Positions 36,331-46,142 of a stretch of DNA of 64,000 nt are shown piece after piece. Below the pieces are notes generated by a model. That model made no database searches, was not told where the DNA came from, and saw only the letters and a program-made list of their open reading frames with translations. This DNA is from Bryum argenteum (taxonomy: Eukaryota > Streptophyta > Bryopsida > Bryales > Bryaceae). Position 1 is the first letter of the stretch. Each line of letters opens with the position of its first letter. The stretch is taken from positions 8,783,001 to 8,847,000 of the forward strand of contig CM073325.1 of assembly GCA_037043015.1 (NCBI GenBank), written 5' to 3'. The position numbers were made by a program, and so were the translations under genes.

Positions 36331-36669
36331 TTAACCTTTAAACGTCTAGCTATACGGATTGGGGCAACCCAAAATTGGATCACAACATTTTTTGGACTTG
36401 GGCATCATGAATGATCCAATCAATGATGAGCTTGCAACCTCCTACAAGGCTATGTACAACCCCAACCTATCTACCACAATCCTTTCAAAGCACAAAATCA
36501 CTCATACAAATTGTCATTTGAATTCTAAAATTTCACTTTTTGAATGCATCACAAGAAGGTGACGAGTTTGACATCAAAATATAAGTGAGAAGTTGAGTAC
36601 ACTGAGAGCTACAAAGGAGATTCTCTTGGAAAAGGACCCCTCGGGTCACCTTAGATATTTAAGGGTTAA
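36331..36669. mobile_element. TTAA-1 family element, 339 bp
   Basis: It opens TTAACCTTTAAACGTCTAGC and closes ATATTTAAGGGTTAA. The shared interior (GGACTTGGGCATCATGAATG, CCAATCAATGATGAGCTTGC) keeps the reading frame INDELATSYKAMYNPNL ... FECITR found in the 29.3 kb copy. Confidence 0.85.
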
Positions 36670-36957
36670 GGTAACTTGGATTTTGGGAGATTTTTGTTCT
36701 TGCCATGATGATATTTTTGACAGAAGGCGGAATATTGCAATGGAAGGGTGTAGACTAAGAAAGGGGCTAAATTCCTTGACTACACATGAATTGTATGGCA
36801 CGCTCATAAGAACCCAACCTCAACCTCATATGATATTCTGACCGTTCACAAACTCAATGAGAAAAAATATCTATGGTATTGAATGCATCTCAATAGAAGA
36901 ATCTCATATGTGAGTTTTATTTTTTAAACCCTTCACATATTCATGAAGGCAATATAG

Positions 36958-37002
36958 GATTATTATGATTTGTGATTTGACAATCACAAAATCATAATAA
37001 TC
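36958..37002. repeat. Palindrome, about 20-bp arms
   Basis: GATTATTATGATTTGTGATT, a 4-base loop (TGAC), then the inverse AATCACAAAATCATAATAATC with one extra base. It could form a hairpin or cruciform. No neighbouring gene explains it. Confidence 0.7.
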
Positions 37003-37482
37003 TTATGGGAACCGCAGGTCCCGTTTGTAGGTTCATATAGCAAGTCCTGTTGCTAGTCTCTTAGGGGTGCTCTAACTCTTTTGATTTACAGAAAACTTAT
37101 GATGGTCTTACAACATGACCAATTTCCCCTTGTCCGGTGGCCATCGGGATATTAGCATTATGAACGGACACTTCATTCGCGCCGGCCCCCTTAGAAAGGG
37201 ACCGGAGTTTCTATCTATCTATCTTACAGCATGAATGATTTCGAATTTATGAAATTTTGTCATCATGATTCTCATAGGAAATGAGGAAGAGTGAGAATGA
37301 GGAATTTGGTTGAGACACCCATAGCCGTGGCCGTCTCACAGCAACCACCACTTTCCCACCGTCCTGCTCGCCTTTCGATTTCATCGCCGCAATTCACAAT
37401 CCCGCAAATCGAATTACGATTCCTGGTGGAATGGCGAGGGACCAATTTATCAAGGTTTTAGGGTTTAACAGAAGCTGAATGA

Positions 37483-39327
37483 ATGATGGCATCGTTAAGC
37501 TCCAAGTTTCTGCGTCCCGGAAGGTTTACTATCCTCCAAAGCTGTAGAAGGAGATCAAGCGGCGCAGCAATTGAAAGAGTGTTTTTTATCCAGCCGCACT
37601 GCAGGAGCGTATCAGGACAATCGTCGCCAGCTCAACAACGAATTGCGCCTGAAGACAATCCGTTCGTGAAGCCCCTGTCCAATGTCTATTTCGTCGTGCC
37701 CTGCCGCCTTTGTCAAGGTATGTATGTATGGCAATTCATTCATGCGCCAATGCGGGATGCTTTAATTGATATAAAGTCGGCAATGTGAGATACTGTTATG
37801 GAAAATTTTCAAACATTCAGTAGCAGTGAAGCTCGTTGATTCGGTTAATGTGTTGACACTCTCAACGTCTCGCAAGTGGTTAGCATAACCTCAATTTGAA
37901 CTGGCGCCATTTTCTTGATTTGAATCGCCAATGTGTGCTTGTTGCGAGTAGCATGATGGATACTGTCGAACCTTTATTATCCTTGAAAAGTTGAAGTCGA
38001 TTCGTTTTCTCGATCAGTGTGGATGTCCAATAACTGGTCAACATAACCTCAATTTGGTGATCTTCTCTTTATCCTATTGAATTGGCGCCATTTTGATATG
38101 GAGATATGTTGATTGAGATTTGCGCTATTCTGTGTCAAATTTTGTCAATCAGTTGGTCACAGGAGGCACATATGATACAAGAAATTTTTTCCCCCTCCTT
38201 TGTTCTCTATCTAGGATCTATCAATTCAACTTCTCCGATGCCATTTTTCGCAGTAAACCTCCAATTGAGGTTGCATTCATTGTAGAGTTTTTTAGACATG
38301 ACTTAGCTTGAGTATTCAGACTTGATACATCATAGAGATTCTTGTTTGGATGTATATCAGATTTTTGTGCGGTAGATGTGATGAAATGTGGAGTGCTGTA
38401 GGTACGAAGGAGGTGAAATGCGATGTCTGTGATGGGCAAGGCAGTCTTGCACGAGGTGGTTTTCACAAGAAGAATCCGGTTGCTATAGCGCGCATTGTAG
38501 GTTTGTGGCTCTCATATTCTACACGAACAAGCACGCATGCTTAATAGTAAAAGTTTCAAGCCTAGAACTTCATTTCTACGTCTTCATTTTTACGTCCTTG
38601 ACTCCAAACTGCAAATACTAACATGCCTCTTCTGGTTGATTAGAATTGATTTGAAAGCCCTTTAGATGATACTCACATTACAGCAGGTCATGTCTGAGAC
38701 TTTCTATTGAGTTTTTGACGAATACATGATGTGTGCTTATACGATCAGCATCAATATGTAGATTGATACACACCTGTTAGTAGGTTATCCTTGGAGCCTC
38801 TTATTGCGTTTTTCACGAACATATAGTTTATTACTCATTGATATGTTGAGAGATGCTGGATCTTCTTTGTCAGTGTGTGTACATTAAAGTCTAAATGTGA
38901 TGTAGGATCGAAGTGGACTGCAATGGAGACTACATTCGGTTGGCGACACTTCCATGTACATTCGAAGCGGAGAGGGCCAGGGAAAGATTGGTTTCTGGAA
39001 ATGGTGTCAACGTGCGACGAGACAACTCGTTTCTGGCTTAACGCGAAGATTTTGAAGGTGAGCTGCCGCACTCACTATATGCATTAGTTTCAGATCTGAA
39101 CGTCGACTGTGCTCTTTGATTCTAATGCTTCTAACGCGGTCTTTCAGGATAGGGAACGTTGGAGTGCAGGCTGGCTTCAGAAGGAAGAGCTTCTGGGCAT
39201 GCGAGGGGAAGGGGAAGCGAAACCTAATATTATCTGCAAAGCCTGCAAAGGATGTCGAACGAAGCCGTGTCAGATGTGTGCCAAATCTGAAGATGGTTTA
39301 CACCCAATTGACATAATTGATGTTTGA
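37483..39327 (+). CDS. Conserved plant protein with DnaJ-like cysteine motifs, intact, 4 exons
   Basis: Exons 37483-37717, 38402-38500, 38906-39057 and 39148-39327 join in phase to 666 nt (221 aa). The N-terminus (MMASLSSKFLRPGRFTILQS, followed by an Arg/Ser-rich stretch) is basic and hydroxylated, like an organelle transit peptide. Two cysteine clusters follow: CRLCQ paired with CDVCDGQG (the CxxCxGxG form of DnaJ zinc fingers) and the C-terminal CKACKGCRTKPCQMC. Between them is a conserved-looking segment, KWTAMETTFGWRHFHVHSKR, then WFLEMVSTCDETTRFWLNA. Zinc binding and an organellar chaperone or redox role are inferred from the cysteine pattern; I cannot give a named function. The second in-frame ATG at 37486 is an alternative start. 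Confidence 0.8.
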
Positions 39328-39654
39328 TAGCAGGTTACGAGTTCCCTCTTTTGTAGTTAGAATGATTCAGTAAGTCATACATCAATTATTGAGCCAGACG
39401 ATCCGTAGTGTAAAATTGACCACATAGCAGACTACATCTTAATCAAAATTCTAATCGATTCTAACAGGGTCTTATGAATACAAGGACTCTTTCAATGATC
39501 AAAGCAATTCGGAATTCCTTCGGAGAACAGGTGTCCTATGATACAGAATGGTTGAAGTGGAAACTCGAAATTGGCTTGTATTCAGTTTTTGCTTGAGAAT
39601 TTACGATGGAAGAAACCTCAGTTCTTAGCACATTTTTGGCTGGCGCTAACGAGC

Positions 39655-40115
39655 TTAACATGATGGGTGAAGCGATGGACATGGAGAACAATGCTGTAGA
39701 ATTTTAGTACTGATATCAACATGCGGGCTTAATGTCGAAATTCTGCGAGTTCTCAGTGCACGTCGTGGGTGTAAGGAGATCCAAATGAAAGCTGCAGTGA
39801 CGGCGAGTCCCGAGCTACTGTAGTAGGTACGCTGCTTTACGATCCAGCCTGTCTCTTCAATGAACTTTTGCCCGTCGACGATACCCGCCAGCACAGCGTC
39901 CAAGGTGTCTCTTTTGCCGACGAACTTGAAATCTCATCTTCGACTGCAACCTCGTTGTAGTTGTCATGTACTCTCCCTGGGTCGTCTTGCTGAGGCGCAG
40001 CTTCGGAGCGATTCAACCTGCCTGATATTCTTATGATTCGAAAGTTCTGGAGTTGGCAGCACGAAACCCTTCGACAGCACACCACGTCGAGTTCGAAAAG
40101 ACGATCTGATGCCAC
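39655..40115 (-). pseudogene. Decayed third member of the unknown IVDGQ family
   Basis: On the minus strand one frame encodes LQNFRIIRISGRLNRSEA and later NEVAVEDE, resembling FRTIRKSPRLTRS and VAVDDE of the copy at 50.5 kb. The homologous continuation TLDAVLAGIVDGQKFIEETG lies in another frame, with a TGA just before it, so a frameshift separates the two halves. The rest (WIVKQRTYY...) no longer resembles the intact copies. It has the same strand as the intact members and lies about 10 kb from the nearest. Confidence 0.65.
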
Positions 40116-40559
40116 TGGAGCTTTTGTTTGAGTCGCAGCGATGGCTTAACGTGTTGCCGACATCCTGCTCCGCACACTGTTTGAATGTGAATAGTGGGGC
40201 TGAATCTGACCGAGGAGTTCAGTGGAGGATGTGAGTCAGAATCATTCGATTTGTCTGGAACGAGTGAGGCTTGATGGCTGTCGGTTTTTTCCCGTGTGTG
40301 TGGGAGACAGCCGTTGTCAGAGACGGAGTGGGCGGGCGGGGGAAGGCACACTCGCCATTTCCACATGCTCTACATAATCATTTTCTATGTCATGTGGGGC
40401 TGAAAAGTGGGCGCTGTTCTTTATGACAATTTCCTCCTGGCATGTGCTGCATATAATAATTAAGAACCTGCTCTTGTGCTTGCTCTTGTGCTTGTGTCCG
40501 GCACGGGAACATTTCATAATTCGCAGTTGTTTGTGCTTGTGTTTGGCACATGGTCACAA

Positions 40560-42105
40560 GATCATTCACAATTTTATTGACTGAGAAGAGTTTATGTTTT
40601 CGAAGAAGATTGACATAAGGAAATAGTTTATGTTTTCGAAGAAGATTGACATTGATAAGGTGTTTGACTAAGGAGTCCGTTTAGCCCCTACAGTACCAAG
40701 GGCTTCAGTAGAGCCTTTTTGTGGTTCTGTTGTGAGGCAATAGTTTCTCTAGTTGTATTCTAAAGGTTCAACTTATTAGTAAATTATTTAATCGGTTTTG
40801 AACCAATCGATATATTATCAATTGAGAATAATACAACCTTGAACCAAAGTAGCACATTGCTTGATGAAGGAGTTTCTTGCCTGTATATTATATTTTATAA
40901 AAGTTCCACTCACTTGCGTTAAGCTAACTAAGGTGATTGTTTGTTACCCCAAAAGTGGGAGCCCCACTATATGTGTCATGGCTTGAGCCTTAGTAACATG
41001 CTAACTCCTAGCAAAAGACGTGTGTGGTCTCGTACCTCGGTGCTGCATATACAAATCAAACAGACATCGACTTCGCCCTCTGTTAAGGCTCTTTTTGACC
41101 CATAAGAATTGTAGCCTTTTTCTTTGGAGTTGGTCGTCGTCGTTCCTAATAATGCTTGTTGGTGCTATTAGCTAGTGACTCGCCTCTCTTTCTGCACACA
41201 CTTCTTTGAAACATGTCCTTGCTCAGTCCAAGACTTTGTCTACTACTATGCTTGGCTAAAGGCCTTGAGCTTCTCAAAAACTCCATACTTACTTCAAACC
41301 ATATTTACAAGCACAAATAGGGTGTGGGATTAACTTGTAATTCTCTTAGTTGAACCACATCTTTCCCACTCTATACAATAATGTGTATGATCAAATGAAA
41401 ATGGTAGCTTTAGGTGAAACTTTTTGAATTTTTTTGTTAAATCTCATATACAAGTATTTCCTCTGTCCAATTATTATTGTCCACTAGTTTCTCTCAAATC
41501 TACCTCAAGACATAGAAATGAGAGAACCTACTGAAAAATTATAAGAGGATAGAAGGAGTACTATATAGGAAGCTGAGCCGATTTTTTTTTTAATCAACTT
41601 CCAAAAAACTTGAAAAATCATTCAGTGACTTGTTCATATTGGGAATAAGTTGAAGCTTCCTACCTTCTTAGGAGTTAAGTTTTACCCCCTTCTTTGATAT
41701 AGGACTATGAGCTTCTTTCCGTGCTATCCTTGGTTTGAGGTATTTTTGTTGTGTTTTGTAATATTTGTGTTGTGATATATTATAGCTGTTACCAAAGTTT
41801 TAAAAGATCCGATATGGGTATAAGTATATAAGTGCTGACTTATGCTTAAGTTTGAACAAGGTTGTATATCATTGATGGGAAATTTCTATCACAAGTAGTG
41901 AATATGTGTTTTTTTTTAAGATCACACCTTTGGCACGAGTCTTACCAAGGTCTCTATGTTATTACTTTATCTATTTATCTTCAAGTTTAAGGAAACCATG
42001 AATTTTTTTTCTTATTAGAGATATGAGTGTAGAGAGATTGCTTTTATATTCTTATATTGTTGTGTAAGTAGGTCATTTAATCATTTTTTGTTGATTTATC
42101 TAGTG
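40560..42105. other. Intergenic spacer upstream of F-box gene
   Basis: AT-rich with no gene seen. A short direct repeat (TTTATGTTTTCGAAGAAGAT) occurs at about 40591 and 40627. Confidence 0.5.
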
Positions 42106-43251
42106 ATGGATCCGACTATTTGGAGTAAACTTCCAGAAGTTGTGTTTGAGCGTATATGCATGTATCTACCATTCCCAGACAACTTCCGATTCCAATATCT
42201 TTCCAAGAACTGGAGATGTATATTAGCAGAGCCTTTATTTCGACAAGCATATGTTCAAAATAACAAGAATCTTGCCAAGAATTTAGTGGCAGTAGTTACC
42301 AAGCTGTCAAGAGATTGTGAAAACGACATTGCTCATATGAGGATATATGACATCAAAGTAAACAAGTGGTTCACGAATCCTGTTAAGTTGTTTTCCTATG
42401 ATGTAGCTGCAAGTGATGGCGGTCTTCTATGTTGCGTTTCAAAAGATCCTATTGTTGTGAGAATCTATAATCCCTTGATAGGAGATATGAAGGTCCTTCC
42501 TTCTCCAAATCTCACGGCAATACGGCCTTTGATGGTGAAGTTAACTATGAATCTGGACACAAAGTGCTATGAAGTATTGTTGGTTGGCCATAAGGTTGGT
42601 GCTGAGATTGGTAATTGTGAATATACTGGAGAGATTTGGAACTCTCGTGCTAAAATATGGAGCACTTCTATCATAGAAGCTCCCTTTGATAATATACGAC
42701 ATGATATTTATCACCAAGATGGAGTTTCTTCGTTTTCATGGCGTCAACCTTCTGAATTTGAGATGTTGACAATGAAGGAGAACATGATAGCTGCATATCC
42801 TATGTATGATGATACAATCATTAATTCTTACACATATGAAGAATTGTTCAGAAGTTATATGGTGAGACAACGCCAATACATTTTGAAGTGGTGCATAGAA
42901 AGGATCGGAGAAGATTATTTTCTACAATTACGGTTAAGTGAGGGTTATGGTCATGGGAAGCACCGATTTCCTCTTTGGATTACATTGACAAAATACAAGT
43001 ATGATGATTGGATTATTGCGATGAAACAGAAATTGAGATTTAGATGCTATGTATCAAAAGCATATTTTTTAATTATTGTAAAAGGTACAAATGACATAAC
43101 AATGTTGTATGACTTATGTAAAGGAAAGTCTCACATCATTTCAAATATGCCACTATCAACAAAACATGAGATGTTTGATGTGGAGAATGAAAGTTGTGGA
43201 AATAGGTGTAAATCTATAATGTGCGAGCTACACTGGGATGTTCATCCTTAG
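42106..43251 (+). CDS. F-box protein, single exon
   Basis: The ATG at 42106 (MDPTIWSKLPEVVFERICMY) gives 381 aa. The frame is open a little upstream but only with non-ATG codons. The N-terminal F-box (about residues 5-45: LPEVVFERICMYLPFPDNFR, then FQYLSKNWRCIL) binds SKP1 to form an SCF ubiquitin ligase. The rest looks like a diverged F-box-associated or kelch-type propeller: repeated D..W hydrophobic blocks such as DIKVNKWFTNPVKL, GLLCC and RIYNPLIGDMKVLPSP. The substrate cannot be predicted. The gene is intact and AT-rich like its surroundings, typical of fast-turnover plant F-box families. Confidence 0.85.
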   Translation: MDPTIWSKLPEVVFERICMYLPFPDNFRFQYLSKNWRCILAEPLFRQAYVQNNKNLAKNLVAVVTKLSRDCENDIAHMRIYDIKVNKWFTNPVKLFSYDVAASDGGLLCCVSKDPIVVRIYNPLIGDMKVLPSPNLTAIRPLMVKLTMNLDTKCYEVLLVGHKVGAEIGNCEYTGEIWNSRAKIWSTSIIEAPFDNIRHDIYHQDGVSSFSWRQPSEFEMLTMKENMIAAYPMYDDTIINSYTYEELFRSYMVRQRQYILKWCIERIGEDYFLQLRLSEGYGHGKHRFPLWITLTKYKYDDWIIAMKQKLRFRCYVSKAYFLIIVKGTNDITMLYDLCKGKSHIISNMPLSTKHEMFDVENESCGNRCKSIMCELHWDVHP

Positions 43252-44903
43252 CAAGAAGGTGTAGGTTCAAGCTAACCTTATTTAAGCTATAATTGTGAAG
43301 ATTGCCTATCATGTCAATGTAGATAAATTGGCTCTTGGCAAACTAGAAACAATGTTTGAGGATTATTTTGGTTACTATGGTATATGGATAAGATGATAGT
43401 ATCTACTTTGAACTTTGGTTTTTTTTGATTGGTTGGTTGTATATGATCATAAATTATGGAAGTAACGAGTGGTTTTCATTGAAGTTTAAATCCCTTTCCT
43501 CTATGATCAAGTGTTTGTTTTAATCCTATAAAACTTGTGAAGTTTTATTCTCTTCCTTGTGATATTCTATGTTTCTAACACATGAATGAATTTGTAACAA
43601 TACAATCAATACTCATGTACAAATGTAGTGTTGCAATGGTCAAAAATTATTTTAAAAATATTCTTTGTTTTCTCAGATTCTTAGATTCTATTGTTTTACA
43701 ATTTAAATAATTTTACCAACAAACCATTTGCACTTAGAATCACTCTTATAAGATTGAAGTCTGTACCCATATAACCATTTACAATGTTACAGTATAACAA
43801 TGTATTGCGTAACAATGTTATGGCATTTTCTTTGAACCAAAAATTAAATTCCTAAATGCTTATGGGTATTTTTAGCCAAAAAACACATGGTCTTTGAAGA
43901 AAAGTGTCATAAATAAAAATGAAGGCAAGCTATATGAATTTCAACCGTAAAAGCTTGTAATAGACATATCACAAACCATGTAGACCAAAATTTGAGTTGC
44001 GAGGTGCCAGAGATTGTGAGATCATAACGTACTCTGTTTTGTGTGCAAAAATGGATTACAAAATTTCATCATTTTCACTTTGGAGTGTAAATACTACCAA
44101 CAAACCCTTTGCGGTTCAAATCACCAACTAGGAAGTTAATCTCATTCATCCCAAGAACACTCTTGTACCAAAAAGAGTTGGAGAAAGAAAAACTTTGGCT
44201 CAAAGAATAACCTCGCTATGGTGAAAATTGCCAAAAAGTTTACAAATGTAAAATGGTCCGAAAGTAAACCTCTTGCACTCAAATCTATGCTTTACATTCA
44301 TGATTGGGTCAAGGTTTCTTCCACTTGAACTATACTTCATATGAAATCCATCACCAAAAGAGAAATCAAAATCCAATGATGGATGAAGAAGCGGATATAG
44401 CTCCTCAAAAATCATCCATATTTTCAATTTTTTCATTATGAGAACAACATCAAAAATCTATTACCAAAACTGTTTGGATCAAATAACTTCCAAGTAGAAA
44501 ATTGTTGGAAATCATCCTAAGATTTCACTTTTGTAAAATAAAGAATGCATGAAAAAGAACTTCTTGATTCAAATAAAGGAATTGGAATAGTGAACCATTC
44601 CACATGTTTCAAAAAGCAAAAATTAAAGACACCATCACAAGATAGATTTCACAAAAGTTTAAAATCTTGACTTGGGATAAGGCTTTTACCACAAGAAAGT
44701 AGATTTCATTTGGAACTCAACCCAACAGATTTTGTCAAAAATGGGAATTGGATGAAGAAAATATGACTCTTCAAGATTTTGGGTTCCGATCCAAGATAAT
44801 CAAATTCATCATCTTACTTTTTTGAGGGTTAACATCCCTCTCTTTCGTCGATATCACATCCGTTCAATGACACAAAAAGTTATATTGAGTTTTATGTGCA
44901 CTA
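43252..44903. other. Intergenic with a dispersed repeat
   Basis: No gene recognised. The stretch at about 43850-44040 (GGGTATTTTTAGCCAAAAA, AAAAGTGTC, CTTGTAATAGAC, GAGATCATAACGTA) recurs at about 57230-57400. Confidence 0.5.
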
Positions 44904-45171
44904 CTAACCCCTAAAGGTCCTTGATACAAAATTGTTTAAATTACCAAAAAGAACCTTCTTCTACTTCAGGTGCAAAGAAACTCAATCTAAGCATTGATTA
45001 GAAGATCCAACCGTAGGATCTTGAAGTTAACTTGACCCTTTTCTCAAATGTCAAATTTTAACCGTAAATTTTTCTCCAATTTTGAGATCATAATGGTCAA
45101 AGTTGGCTGAATTTTCTCCCTGCGGAAATTCCAAAAAGCGCTTTCCGCTTTCTTGGACCTTCAGGGGTTAA
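44904..45171. mobile_element. TTAA-type element, 268 bp (family TTAA-2)
   Basis: The left end CTAACCCCTAAAGGTCCTTG and right end GGACCTTCAGGGGTTAA give a 13-bp inverted repeat with one mismatch. The right flank is TTAA and the left is CTAA, a single substitution. The terminus CCC(C)TAAAGGTCC also resembles the left end of the 27.17 kb element. Confidence 0.65.
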
Positions 45172-45335
45172 ACATATAATTGCTGCAACTTTTTTGCTTC
45201 TCATCAAAGAATTTACTAATTGTGTTCACAAATTTGCCGACTTCAAGTACTAAAGGTAGTTGTTTATTCAATAGAAAAATTCATCAAAAGTAAAAAGTCA
45301 TAGTAAACCATAACTATATAGAGCGGCTACACTTA

Positions 45336-45751
45336 GAGCATGCCCAGCCCTGTCCGTGAGGGCGGGCCGCTCTGATGCGTGAAAATGTTGCAGGCGCGTT
45401 CGGCCGGGCGTAGTAGCCCCACCCCAGGCCAGGACACAGGCCGGAGTAAAAGGCCTCTAGCCAATCACATGCTAGAGGAAAAGGCCTCTCACCAATCACA
45501 TTTGATGAAAAACAGACTATAATAGAATAATCTTTTGCCAATCAAATCTCTACCATGTGTCACTATTCCATTGGTTAATAGGGACACTAAAACATGAATG
45601 AAGGCACGAGATAATTTGGAGTTATAGTGTTCTAGAATTCAGGCAACCTCAGCCCTCTTGACCGGGTTAGAGAGATAGTGTGTGGGCTGTGGCTCCTCGC
45701 ACACTAAATATGGCTCCACTCCCCGGCCCACAGTGCGGGCTGGGCATGCTC
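45336..45751. mobile_element. PIF/Harbinger-like MITE, 416 bp, with TTA target duplication
   Basis: The terminal inverted repeats are GAGCATGCCCAGCCC and GGGCTGGGCATGCTC (15 bp, perfect), flanked by TTA at 45333-45335 and TTA at 45752-45754. A 3-bp TTA duplication is typical of PIF/Harbinger and Tourist-like MITEs. It is related to the copy at 25411-26003. Confidence 0.85.
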
Positions 45752-45810
45752 TTAAACTGATTTTTAGTGTACCATTCCAATTCGATTTTCGACTGGAGAT
45801 GCCGTTGTGG

Positions 45811-46082
45811 TTAACCCTTTATCGTCACCCCCAGCCAAATTGGCTTAGCTGGGGGCCACATTTCTCACAAAAATCCCCATTTTCTCAACGGTGGCATTTC
45901 TTGGGATTTGACCCGATGTGTTTGATCTTTTTTGCGTTCAGTATATATCCAAGTTACCTCGACATTCACCGTTCCGGATTTTGAAAATTGTGTAATTAAC
46001 TATGAGAAAATACACCCCAAAGGCATTAAGGTACCATTTTTTCCCCCATTTGTGGAAAACAAGGATGTCAATTAAGGGTTAA
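45811..46082. mobile_element. TTAA-type element, 272 bp (family TTAA-3)
   Basis: TTAACCCTTTATCGTCACC on the left and GGATGTCAATTAAGGGTTAA on the right form a short imperfect inverted repeat (CCCTT.A..G.CA) with TTAA at both edges. An internal hairpin CCCCCAGC...GCTGGGGG lies at about 45828-45855. No coding sequence was found. Confidence 0.65.
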
Positions 46083-46142
46083 GGGTAGCATAGTAGGGTC
46101 CTCCAATCCAGTGTGGAATTCTGAGCCCCATCCGTTCCCACC

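Noticed and set aside
42088..42105. Six extra N-terminal residues on the F-box protein
   Set aside because: The first codon is TTG; the ATG at 42106 gives the standard start just before the F-box.
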